Shown here piece by piece: positions 1 to 8,527 of a stretch of 64,000 nucleotides of DNA. The first letter of the stretch is position 1; each line of letters begins with the position of its first letter. The position numbers were made by a program, and so were the translations under genes. The stretch lies in the NCBI GenBank assembly GCA_030372335.1, contig JAUDCW010000007.1. One strand, written 5' to 3'. The DNA comes from JALCOL01 sp022649665. Lineage in GTDB: Bacteria > Bacillota > Bacilli > Lactobacillales > Enterococcaceae. The notes under the pieces were generated by a model. The model saw only the letters and a list, made by a program, of their open reading frames with translations. It did no database searches and was not told where the DNA came from.

Positions 1-1150
1 TTGGTTTTCGTCGACTACATTTTATCAGTTTGGATATCTCTATTTCTATCCTCAAGAATAAAAAGAGTGCTGGAAGAAAAACCCGAAGGATTTTCCACCA
101 ACACTAAATATTATAGAACCCAAATCATTGATTTGGCGGCTTTTCTTTTTTTTATGTTTGCATTGGATGGCAGAACTTTGAACGTAAAAGGAAGTCAAGG
201 AGGCGCTCATCCGCAAGACATTATGCGGTGAGGACTTTTAGCTATTGAAGCGTCAATTTTAGTTTCTCATAACCATTCGAGAATGATAATAAATTCGCGG
301 AGCGCTCAGCGCAAATTTGTGACCTGTTTGGCATCGATTCGTTTGATCGATTGATTATAATTGATTTCCTTGAGGAGCATTTTTCCCATCATGAAAAAGG
401 AAAGATTTTAATCAATTGACTTGCTAACTTTTTTCAGAGAATAGGGCGCTTACTAATGTTTGAAAAGCAAGGAATATTTTTAATCGACAATAATAATTAT
501 TATGTTATTTAGATTGTTGAGTAAATAAGTGCAAAGAAAATTATGGGTTTCGAAAAATTTATTCAGATAGTTTATGTAAAAACTGGAATGCTGGACCGGA
601 GAATGTCATTTTCATCTAATGAAAAATAGAAAATGTCGGGATTATTTAATGAATCCAGAGGGATAAAAATGAGCAAGATGCTGAGATCATCATTTTTTCG
701 ACATCTTTTCTTTTTCAGGGAAATATTTTTAACTGAACCATTCATCATAAAAAAATCCAAAGAATAATCATTATTTAATTTATTCAAAAGGCGATTTGCA
801 CAAATGATTTTTACTTGTTCTATATTTTAGGAACAAGCACTCAAATAGCTTAAATAATATAACGATGGAATAATAAGAAAGTGAATATTGAACAGGTTAT
901 GTAAAATTACTGTCATAAAGCTAATGTTATAATAAGTATTGATATGTAAACGGAATTATTGTATACGTATATTATGTATGTTTCTTATATGCAAAAACTT
1001 AAAAGAGTCGCTATGCTGATTTTAGCAAAAAAGTAGTGGGAAATGTGTTCATTTTAATATCGTTCATTATGATTGAACGATATTATTTAATGGTTTGTTG
1101 ATTTGGGGGATTTACTTGGATAATATGTTGTTTAAATTTTTAAGGAGGAA
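1..1150. other. AT-rich stretch with no convincing gene
   Basis: This stretch is much richer in A and T than the region from 6 kb onward. Frame 1 is open from base 1 to a stop at 229-231 (about 76 codons) and could be the tail of a gene beginning outside the window, but I recognise no family in it. A 71-codon minus-strand frame at 572-787 also looks random. A short palindrome (TATACGTATA) lies near 962-971. A perfect 11-bp inverted repeat at 1056-1084 is listed separately. The stretch may hold the regulatory region of the large surface protein that follows, or decayed sequence. Confidence 0.5.
1056..1084. promoter_or_regulatory. Perfect 11-bp inverted repeat upstream of the large secreted protein
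   Basis: The arms AATATCGTTCA (1056-1066) and TGAACGATATT (1074-1084) are perfectly complementary around a 7-nt spacer. No T-run follows, so this is not a classical terminator. It sits about 70 bases before the start codon at 1156. It could be an operator for a dimeric regulator or a hairpin in the 5' untranslated region. Sequence alone does not decide between them. Confidence 0.5.
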
Positions 1151-1155
1151 ATTTG

Positions 1156-4100
1156 ATGCGTAAAATTATTGGGAAACGAAACAAAGTACACTATGTAGAG
1201 GAAAAGAAGAAGTTCTTATTGCGGAAATCATCCACACGTGGCTGGTTCGTTGTAGGGATCTCGATGTTTGGGATGTTTCTATTCAGTGCGGGCGCGCCGC
1301 AAGCGTCTGCCGCTGAATGGGTAGCCAACTCACCAGAACAGATCTCCAGCCGGATCACGGAGGGGCAAAAGTCACTGACGATGGTCGAAGGGGACACCGT
1401 CTGGAATATTGGGGTCGCACTCAATATCAAAGATCCGATGCAGTTGTTGTTCGACAACGGCTTTAAAGACGGCGAACAATTTTCGATCCCTGTCGGTACC
1501 GTCATTTCGTGGGATGGGAATCATATTACCGTTACGGATCCCGCTGGAAACGTGGTCAAAGAAACGACTGTTCAAGATTCGGACAAGATGGATGCCTCGA
1601 AAACCGTGGCGGGTCAAGCAAGCGATACGCCGTCGAAAGATTACTCGACAACGACGAATGGCAATAATGCCATAACTGGAAATACAGGCAACACAGCGGT
1701 AAACACCGGTACCAATACGGGAACGAACGGCGGCTCGACCGTTGTAACACCGGATAAAGGTTCTTCAAATAATGGCGGGTCCAATGTGACACCTGACAAG
1801 GGCGGAAACAATAATGGCGGTGGCGATAAACCCGTTGATCCCGTAACTCCGGAAAAAACAGAATTGCAAAAACTGGAAGCCCTTTTGGCTGAACAAAAAG
1901 CAAAACTGGCGGAACTCAATGCGAAATTGCCGGTGGCTGAAAAAGCGCTCGCCGATGCCAAACAAAAATTAGCCGATGCGGAAAACGGAGAAAACTCGGT
2001 CGAAGCATTGACCGAAAAAGTAAATGCTCAACAAGCCGTCGTTACGGATCTTCAAGCAAAAATCGATGCCAGCGCAGCGGATATCCAAGCCAAAGAAACC
2101 GCCATGAATACAGCAAAACAAGAATTGGATGCGGCGAAGAATACGGTCAATCCAGATCTTGAAGCACAGATCAAAGCGGCAGAAGCAAAAGTCGCTGAAA
2201 CACAAGCAGCGACGGAACCTGTATCACAAACACTGCGGGATCTCATGGCAAGTGCAGCAGCCAAATATCCAGATCTTGCCAAGCAGATTTACAATGGCAA
2301 TTTCATCGGAATTGATGACTCGGCATTGGCCGAACGTTTGAACAGTGCAAAAGTCGCTGTCGATCAAGCTTTCGTGGCATACATTCAAGCTAATGATGCA
2401 TTAGCAGCGCTGAAAGCTTCTGGAAATGGCAATGAAGACTTGATCGCACAAAAACAAGCGGCTTATGATACCGCAAAAGGCGCTTATGACACCGCGGTCG
2501 CAAATGCTGCGACGGATAAAGCGAAGCTTCCTGAAGCAACGCAGCTGTTGAATGACTTGAAAGCAAAACTCGAAGCAGCACAAACGACCGACATCGCAAC
2601 GCTCAAAAAAGATGTCGAACTCAAACAGGCCGAAGTCGATCAAATCAAAGCCGAAATCGAGAAAGTAACGGCGGAGATCAAAGAGACCGAAAAGAAGATC
2701 GCCGATATCAAACTCAAAGTAGAACGGCAAGACGCGATCACTTCGATCAAAAACATGAAATATTTGTCTGACGACGCACGAAACGGCTATATCGGACGCG
2801 TGAACGGCACCCTAACGACCGATGAGATCAATGGGATCGTTGCCGAAGCGAAAGCTGCCGACGATGCAGCCAAAGCTGTCTACGACTTAAACCAAGCAAA
2901 AAATGAAGCGGAAACTGCGCTCAATAAATTAACAGCTTTGTCTGATCAAGAAAAAACCGACTTCATCGGCCAAGCAAAATCGGCAGCCAACATCGATGCC
3001 GTAAACGCTATCGTTACCAAAGCAATGGAAATCAATACGTTCAATCAAGCGAAAAAAGATGGGGTCACAAAAATCAACGGTCTGTCTTCCCTTTCTGACC
3101 AAGAAAAAGCAAAATTCATCGAACAGATCAATGCGGCTGCAAATGCAAGTGCGGTAACGGCGATCGTCAATGAAGCTTCCGCGTTGAATACGCTGAATGA
3201 AACCAAAGTGTCTGCTGAAAAGACGATCAATGCGCTGAACTACTTGACGAAGACAGAAAAAGCGGATTTCATCGATCAAGTAAAAACAGCGAAAGATTCC
3301 GGTGCAATCCAAGGGATCCTAGATCAGGCAACAAAAATCAATCAAGAAGCGAAGTTAAAAGAGTTGCGTACTCAAGCGGAAAAATCGATCAACGGTTTGT
3401 CAGATCTTTCGGACAAAGAAAAAGCTGATTTTGTCGCACAACTGCCTGGCGCCGCAACAGAAGATGCGATCGCACAAATCCTGACGAACGCCAAAGCATT
3501 GAGCGCCGCTAACAAGATCAAAGCGGATGCGGTGAAGACTGTTAACGCCTTAACAGACCTTTCTGATCAAGAGAAGGCTGATTTTGCAGCACAAATCAAA
3601 ACCGCTACGACGACCGATGCAGTAAACTCGATTGTTAAGGCTGCACAGGACAAGGCAGCGGCAAATAAGGCAAAAGCCGAGGCAGAGAAAACGATCAATG
3701 CTCTTACTGATCTTTCAGAAACTGAAAAAGCCGATTTTATTGGACAAGTTAAAAATGCCCGAACAGTCGCTGAGGTGAACAATATCGTCAAAGCGGCGCA
3801 AGAAAAAGCTGAAGCCAACAAAATCAAAGCAGACGCGATCCAAACGGTCAAAGCTTTGCCAAATCTTTCTGACGAAGTAAAAGCGCAGATCGTCGATCAA
3901 TTAACGGCAGCGCAAACGACGAAAGAAGTCGAACAAATTTTGAAAGACGCGAAAGCGAAAGACGCGCTCGTTCAAGAAGCAAAAGAAGCGAAAGCAGCAA
4001 TTGCGAAATTGACCGATCTCTCCGAAGCGGATCGCGCCGGATATGTTGGGCAAATCGATGCCGCGACTACGAGTGAAGCGATCCAAGCAGTCGTGAAAAC

Positions 4101-5478
4101 CGCGACGGCACAAAACGCGGTCGCTAAAGAACAAAACGCCGCGATCGTCAAGATCGAAGCCATGAAATTCTTGACAGCGGATCAAAAAGTGGACTTCACC
4201 AAACAAGTCAAAGCTGCAACGACAAGTGACGCGATTCAAGCGGTGCTTGCCAAAGCGACCCAGACCAACGAAGACGCAAAAGCCTTGGAAGACGTAAAAA
4301 CCGACGCGATCGAAGCCACAAAACAATATACACACGTATCTGAAGCGGTTCGCAGTCAAGCAGTCAGCGACATCAAAGTTGCAACCAGTAAAGATGCCGT
4401 GAAGAAGGTTCTTGCGGATCTAGCTGAAGCGGAAAAAGCCGCGATTGCGAAAGAATTGGCAGACGCGAAAACGGCAGGAATCGAAAAGATCAACGCTTTG
4501 AAATTCCTAACAGCCAATCAAAAAACGGACTTTACCAGCAAGATCAATGCTGTCACCAGTAAAGACGCGATCGCACCGATCGTTGCTGAAGCGGAGAAAC
4601 AAAATGAGATCGAAAGCAAGAAAGGCACGATCACCTTCACGATCAAAGATTTTGATGGCAATATCATCAAAACTGTGGAAAAACGCATGACGGAAGGAAA
4701 TTACAGCGTAACGCTTGCCGATCTGGGAATCATTGATTCCACCATGAAATACGTTTCGGGTGATTTGACGGGAACAGTAGTCAAACAAACGAATAAAGAC
4801 GTAACGATCAATGTAGCTGATACACATCAGGTACAAACGGTGATCATTCACGCAAAAGATATCGATACTGGAAAAATTGTAGAAACAAAAACATTTTATT
4901 TCAAAGCTGGCGACAAAATTGCATTAGATACCTTTAAGCTTATGAATTTTGATCCAAAACAATGGAAAGATGCTGGGGGATATGAATTTGAATTGACAGC
5001 AAGAGCTGGAGATACAGAAGAATTCACAACAAAAATTCGCCAATCTATTGCATTAAATGAAAAACAATGTCAAGATACTCAGGTTGAATTGGTTAAATTA
5101 ATTAACGAATATCGTTTATCTAAAGGTATTGCCGCAATGACGGTGGACACACGTGCACAACAAGCAGCCGACATTCGTGCAAAAGAAATTGCTAAATCTT
5201 TTAGTCATACACGACCTGATGGACAAGCTTTTCAAACTGTATTAACTGAGGTTGGTCTTACTCATTTAACAGCCGGTGGTGAAAACATCGCCATGACATT
5301 TGGTATTGTTAATGATCCAGTAAAATCAGCTCAAATGTTGTTTGATAAATGGAAAGAATCACCAGGCCACAACCGTAATATGTTAACTGATGGCTACACC
5401 AATGTAGTATTTGGTGTATATGCTGACGAAACAGGTATTTACAGTTCTACTGTTTTCATCGGCTTACCAGACAAATAA
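1156..5478 (+). CDS. Large secreted multi-repeat protein with GA-type modules and C-terminal CAP domain
   Basis: A protein of about 1440 residues. The start is ATG 1156, seven bases after AAGGAGG; a TTG three bases earlier is less likely. A long basic N-terminus and hydrophobic stretch (residues 30-45) end at a likely cleavage after ASA near residue 52. Residues 60-125 resemble a LysM-type domain. A Gly/Asn/Thr-rich linker covers about 145-210 and an Ala/Lys/Glu coiled coil about 211-520. Twelve repeats of about 52 residues follow (about 526-1150), each with an LSDxEKADF-like core, typical of GA three-helix modules known from albumin-binding and matrix-binding proteins. A beta-rich segment (about 1156-1295) leads to a CAP/SCP domain (about 1306-1440) with GENIA and SPGHNRNML motifs. 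No LPxTG or C-terminal membrane anchor is visible, so it is secreted or held by the LysM-like part. From about 4850 on, base and codon use becomes AT-rich, suggesting the C-terminal module was acquired separately. The ligand is unknown. Confidence 0.85.
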   Translation: MRKIIGKRNKVHYVEEKKKFLLRKSSTRGWFVVGISMFGMFLFSAGAPQASAAEWVANSPEQISSRITEGQKSLTMVEGDTVWNIGVALNIKDPMQLLFDNGFKDGEQFSIPVGTVISWDGNHITVTDPAGNVVKETTVQDSDKMDASKTVAGQASDTPSKDYSTTTNGNNAITGNTGNTAVNTGTNTGTNGGSTVVTPDKGSSNNGGSNVTPDKGGNNNGGGDKPVDPVTPEKTELQKLEALLAEQKAKLAELNAKLPVAEKALADAKQKLADAENGENSVEALTEKVNAQQAVVTDLQAKIDASAADIQAKETAMNTAKQELDAAKNTVNPDLEAQIKAAEAKVAETQAATEPVSQTLRDLMASAAAKYPDLAKQIYNGNFIGIDDSALAERLNSAKVAVDQAFVAYIQANDALAALKASGNGNEDLIAQKQAAYDTAKGAYDTAVANAATDKAKLPEATQLLNDLKAKLEAAQTTDIATLKKDVELKQAEVDQIKAEIEKVTAEIKETEKKIADIKLKVERQDAITSIKNMKYLSDDARNGYIGRVNGTLTTDEINGIVAEAKAADDAAKAVYDLNQAKNEAETALNKLTALSDQEKTDFIGQAKSAANIDAVNAIVTKAMEINTFNQAKKDGVTKINGLSSLSDQEKAKFIEQINAAANASAVTAIVNEASALNTLNETKVSAEKTINALNYLTKTEKADFIDQVKTAKDSGAIQGILDQATKINQEAKLKELRTQAEKSINGLSDLSDKEKADFVAQLPGAATEDAIAQILTNAKALSAANKIKADAVKTVNALTDLSDQEKADFAAQIKTATTTDAVNSIVKAAQDKAAANKAKAEAEKTINALTDLSETEKADFIGQVKNARTVAEVNNIVKAAQEKAEANKIKADAIQTVKALPNLSDEVKAQIVDQLTAAQTTKEVEQILKDAKAKDALVQEAKEAKAAIAKLTDLSEADRAGYVGQIDAATTSEAIQAVVKTATAQNAVAKEQNAAIVKIEAMKFLTADQKVDFTKQVKAATTSDAIQAVLAKATQTNEDAKALEDVKTDAIEATKQYTHVSEAVRSQAVSDIKVATSKDAVKKVLADLAEAEKAAIAKELADAKTAGIEKINALKFLTANQKTDFTSKINAVTSKDAIAPIVAEAEKQNEIESKKGTITFTIKDFDGNIIKTVEKRMTEGNYSVTLADLGIIDSTMKYVSGDLTGTVVKQTNKDVTINVADTHQVQTVIIHAKDIDTGKIVETKTFYFKAGDKIALDTFKLMNFDPKQWKDAGGYEFELTARAGDTEEFTTKIRQSIALNEKQCQDTQVELVKLINEYRLSKGIAAMTVDTRAQQAADIRAKEIAKSFSHTRPDGQAFQTVLTEVGLTHLTAGGENIAMTFGIVNDPVKSAQMLFDKWKESPGHNRNMLTDGYTNVVFGVYADETGIYSSTVFIGLPDK

Positions 5479-5487
5479 CCACCGCGA

Positions 5488-5520
5488 AAAGGCATTGCTA
5501 AAAAGCAGTGCCTTTTTCTT
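5488..5520 (+). terminator. Intrinsic terminator after the large secreted protein
   Basis: The arms AAGGCATTGCT and AGCAGTGCCTT flank a short A-rich loop and are followed by a T-rich run. It begins 10 bases after the stop codon at 5478. Confidence 0.85.
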
Positions 5521-5621
5521 TTCTTATTCCTTATTCTATAGTTTTTATTCAATGAACCCTAGGAAAACATTGAAAAAATCATTACGGCGGAGTATCATCT
5601 CTTTTTATTACAATTAAATAA

Positions 5622-5738
5622 TGGTCGACGAATTATTTTTACGCAGAGCCAGAAAATACATCAAATCAACTCTATCGATCTTCTGATTATCGTAAACGTA
5701 ATCCAAAAAGGTACATCGTGAAGAGGGAAAATGGCTAA
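5622..5738 (+). pseudogene. Possible short gene remnant
   Basis: An open stretch of 38 codons with no good start or ribosome binding site, ending at TAA 5736-5738. It is rich in Tyr, Arg, Lys and Asn (for example YRSSDYRKRNPKRYIVKREN), which reads more like protein than random sequence. I recognise no family. The rest of 5520-5925 shows no other gene. It could equally be chance. Confidence 0.2.
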
Positions 5739-5926
5739 ATCAATGATAGAAACCAAATATACATAAACTTGAGTCGTTTTGTGCGGCTTATTTTGCTTTA
5801 GTCCATTTCTGATCGATTCATTACCGATTCTTAGCGTGCGTGAAAAGCGTCGAAAAGCGGCGATAATGCTATAATGACTGGTAGATAATAATTGGTATTT
5901 AATATTTTATAAAGCAGGTGAAGATA

Positions 5927-6568
5927 TTGGCATTTTTAGAAGTAAAGGATGTTTCATTCAAGCCCGATGATTTGGAGATTTTGCATGATATCAATCTAGT
6001 GGTCGCCGAGCACGATTTTTTGACGATCACCGGGCCTTCTGGTTCGGGAAAAAGCACACTTTTAAAAATGGTCGCGTCGCTTTTGACGCCGACGAAAGGC
6101 GAGATCATTTTCCAAGGGAAGACGCTTGAAAATTATCCGATCACTGAATATCGCAAGCTCGTTTCTTATTGTTTCCAGCAGCCGGTCTTGTTCGGCAAAA
6201 CGGTCGAAGATAATTTGGCTTTTCCGTACCTTGTCCGCAACGTGGAGCCGGATCTTGCACAAATGCAGGCGGTGCTGCCGATGGTCAATCTGCCGGAAAG
6301 CTATTTGAAAAAAAAGATCATCGAGCTTTCAGGCGGAGAAAAACAAAGGGTCGCGATGCTGCGCAATACGATGTTCCCGCCGAAAGTGCTGCTTTTGGAT
6401 GAAGTGATGGTCGGACTCGATGAAGACAGCAAAGTGATCGTCCAGCACTTTATCGAAAAGATGTATGAAAAAGGGATGACTGTTTTGCAAGTCACCCATG
6501 ATTCTGAAGAGATCCGCGCGGCGAAAAAAATCGTCGTGATCGTACAGGGGAGGGTCAAAAATGGCTAG
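5927..6568 (+). CDS. fetA: ABC transporter ATP-binding protein, FetA/YbbL type
   Basis: The ATPase subunit of a two-gene ABC transporter. Motifs in order: Walker A GPSGSGKST, Q-loop CFQQP, signature LSGGEKQR, Walker B VLLLDEVMVGLD and the switch His in VTHDSEE. At about 213 residues it has the usual length of the FetA/YbbL subfamily. The likely start is TTG 5927, five bases after AGGTGA; a GTG at 5918 would bury that site. The last 8 bases overlap the membrane subunit downstream. In E. coli the FetA-FetB pair is linked to iron export and peroxide resistance. That substrate is carried over from homology, not shown here. Confidence 0.85.
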   Translation: MAFLEVKDVSFKPDDLEILHDINLVVAEHDFLTITGPSGSGKSTLLKMVASLLTPTKGEIIFQGKTLENYPITEYRKLVSYCFQQPVLFGKTVEDNLAFPYLVRNVEPDLAQMQAVLPMVNLPESYLKKKIIELSGGEKQRVAMLRNTMFPPKVLLLDEVMVGLDEDSKVIVQHFIEKMYEKGMTVLQVTHDSEEIRAAKKIVVIVQGRVKNG

Positions 6569-7322
6569 TGTTTCGGTTTCAAATCTATCATTAGTGTTCG
6601 CGTTCAGTTTAGTATTGGTCGCGGTCTTGATCAGTTATCAGCAGAAACTGCATTTGGAAAAGGATATTTTTTACAGCATTGCGCGCGCGATCATTCAATT
6701 AGCAGTCGTCGGCTATCTTTTGAAATATTTATTCAAAGTCAACAGCTTCACTTTGACGACGCTGATGACTTTCTTTATCGTCGTGAATGCTGCTTGGAAC
6801 GCAAATAAACGAAATCCGAATCACGAGAAGCACTTTCTCGACTCGCTGATCGCCCTTTTCGTCAGCACATATTTGACGCTCGGCGTTTTATTAGTCGTTG
6901 GCGGCCTCAAAATGACGCCTTCGCAGATCATCCCGATCACTGGGATGATCGCATCGAACTCAATGGTCGCGATCGGGCTTTGCTACCGGACGATGTCGCA
7001 GCTTTTTCGCGATCAGCGCCAGCAGGTTTTGGAGAAGCTGGCACTTGGAGCGCCGATGAAGCTCGCTTCGATGCCGATCTTGCGCGAGAGCATCAAGACC
7101 GCGATGCAGCCGACGATCGATTCAGCTAAAACGGTCGGGCTCGTCAGCCTGCCGGGAATGATGTCAGGCTTGATCTTCGCGGGTGTTGACCCGGTCCATG
7201 CGATCAAGTACCAGATTTTGGTGACCTTCATGCTGCTGTCAACGACCAGTATCGGCTCAATCATTGCCGGCTACCGCAGCTATAAAGATTACTTCAATAA
7301 GGAATTGCAGCTGCGCGATTAA
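6561..7322 (+). CDS. fetB: ABC transporter permease, FetB/YbbM (UPF0014) family
   Basis: A membrane protein of 253 residues with about seven hydrophobic segments. It carries the family's conserved central block around IIPITGMIASNSMVAIG, followed by LALGAP and the later SLPGMMSGLIFAG segment. Its start overlaps fetA by 8 bases, so the two are translationally coupled. A strong terminator follows 10 bases after the stop, making this a two-gene operon. The inferred function is metal, probably iron, export. Confidence 0.88.
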   Translation: MASVSVSNLSLVFAFSLVLVAVLISYQQKLHLEKDIFYSIARAIIQLAVVGYLLKYLFKVNSFTLTTLMTFFIVVNAAWNANKRNPNHEKHFLDSLIALFVSTYLTLGVLLVVGGLKMTPSQIIPITGMIASNSMVAIGLCYRTMSQLFRDQRQQVLEKLALGAPMKLASMPILRESIKTAMQPTIDSAKTVGLVSLPGMMSGLIFAGVDPVHAIKYQILVTFMLLSTTSIGSIIAGYRSYKDYFNKELQLRD

Positions 7323-7332
7323 ACGCCAAATA

Positions 7333-7366
7333 GAAACACCCGCCGTTTGGGGTCGGCGGGTGTTTC
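7333..7366 (+). terminator. GC-rich hairpin after fetB
   Basis: A 13-bp perfect stem (GAAACACCCGCCG / CGGCGGGTGTTTC) with an 8-nt loop. The T-run is weak (GTTTC lies inside the stem), so efficiency is uncertain. An AGGAGG site and a tiny open frame follow directly. Confidence 0.7.
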
Positions 7367-7376
7367 AGGAGGAGTA

Positions 7377-7427
7377 ATGAAAAAGTTTATTGATTGGGGT
7401 AGCTTTAATATAAAGCGGGCAGCTTAA
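7377..7427 (+). CDS. Possible 16-residue micro-ORF with strong ribosome binding site
   Basis: ATG 7377 lies 4 bases after AGGAGG (7367-7372) and opens MKKFIDWGSFNIKRAA, then TAA. The peptide is short, basic and amphipathic. It sits between the fetB hairpin and the ppk2 promoter region. It could be a leader peptide, a small toxin-like or signalling peptide, or the remains of a lost gene. Only the good binding site supports it. Confidence 0.25.
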   Translation: MKKFIDWGSFNIKRAA

Positions 7428-7535
7428 CTGCGCCTTAAGCGGCAGAAAAATGCAAATGGCGTTTCAGTGGGTCATTTCTTCTTTCTATTGTATAATAAAT
7501 GAAACGCATTCAAACGATATCGCAGGGGGGATCCT

Positions 7536-8414
7536 ATGAACTTTGAAAAAAATTTTCGGGTGGATGGCAAAGAAAAAATCAAGCTGCGTAATCTGCGAAC
7601 CGCACCCGATGAAGTAGTTGATAAAGATAAAATCAAAGAAGAGATCGAAAAAGACGTCGAAAAACTGAAAGAAAATCAAGAGATGCTCTACGCACAAGAT
7701 AAACGCGGGGTTTTGATCCTTTTTCAAGCAATGGATGCTGCCGGCAAAGACTCGATGATCGAACACATCATGAGCGGGGTCAATCCGCAAGGGGTCAGTG
7801 TTGCCAGTTTCAAAACACCGACCACGCTTGAGCTTGATCACGATTATTTGTGGCGGATCCACGCTTTAGCGCCGCGGCGAGGTGATATCAAGATCTTTAA
7901 TCGTTCGCATTATGAAGATGTGCTGATCACTTATGTTCATCCGGAGATACTGGCAAATGAACATCTGCCGGGGATCGATTCTGTTGAGGATATCAAAAAA
8001 AGTCTCTACACTCGGCGCTACAAGCATATCCGCAATTTTGAAGAATATTTGGCAGATGAAGGCATCGTGATTTTGAAATTCTTCCTTCATTTATCAAAAG
8101 ACGAGCAGCGCAACCGTTTTATCCGCAGAATCGAGATCCCCGAGAAAAACTGGAAGTTTTCGGAAGCGGACGTCAAGGAGCGGGCGTATTGGGACAAATA
8201 TCAGGAAGCGTACGAGCGTGCGATCAATGCGACCGCGACCAAAACGAATCCCTGGTACGTCATTCCGGCTGATGACAAGTGGTATTCACGGCTGATCGTC
8301 TCAGAGATCATCAATAAACGAATCGATAAAATGAAACTATCTTATCCGAAAGTCGATGAAAGCCGGCGCCAGGAGCTGCAGAATATTTTAAAAAGATTGG
8401 AAGACGAAGAGTAG
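7536..8414 (+). CDS. ppk2: Polyphosphate kinase 2 family protein
   Basis: Transfers phosphate between polyphosphate and a nucleotide in the cytoplasm; the family covers NMP or NDP phosphorylation. The 292-residue protein has the P-loop-like AMDAAGKDSM motif near residues 65-74, a Walker B-like FNRSHYEDV near 121-129 and the arginine-rich lid RRYKHIRNFEEYL. The N-terminal block (FRVDGKEKIKL) and length fit the single-domain PPK2-related group common in Gram-positive bacteria. It is preceded by a GGGGG-type binding site and a TATAAT at 7491, and followed by its own terminator. It stands 5' of ppx and ppk1, so three polyphosphate genes are clustered. Nucleotide preference cannot be read from sequence. 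Confidence 0.92.
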   Translation: MNFEKNFRVDGKEKIKLRNLRTAPDEVVDKDKIKEEIEKDVEKLKENQEMLYAQDKRGVLILFQAMDAAGKDSMIEHIMSGVNPQGVSVASFKTPTTLELDHDYLWRIHALAPRRGDIKIFNRSHYEDVLITYVHPEILANEHLPGIDSVEDIKKSLYTRRYKHIRNFEEYLADEGIVILKFFLHLSKDEQRNRFIRRIEIPEKNWKFSEADVKERAYWDKYQEAYERAINATATKTNPWYVIPADDKWYSRLIVSEIINKRIDKMKLSYPKVDESRRQELQNILKRLEDEE

Positions 8415-8423
8415 TGTCCGCGA

Positions 8424-8456
8424 GGAGATGTGCAATGATTGGCATCTCCTTTTCTT
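8424..8456 (+). terminator. Terminator between ppk2 and ppx
   Basis: GGAGATG / CATCTCC stem with a 12-nt loop and TTTTCTT tail. A TATAAT at 8491 may then start ppx-ppk1 transcription, so the cluster is probably two transcription units. Confidence 0.8.
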
Positions 8457-8527
8457 GAGGAGCGAATTTCCTTTCTATAAATAGATAACGTATAATAGGA
8501 AATGAATAGTTTATTGGAGGGAAGCAG

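Noticed and set aside
572..787. 71-codon minus-strand ORF
   Set aside because: No binding site, family or normal codon use; AT-rich chance frame is more likely.
2735..4620. CRISPR-like array of repeats
   Set aside because: The regular repeats of about 156 bp are diverged protein modules in frame, not short identical repeats with spacers.
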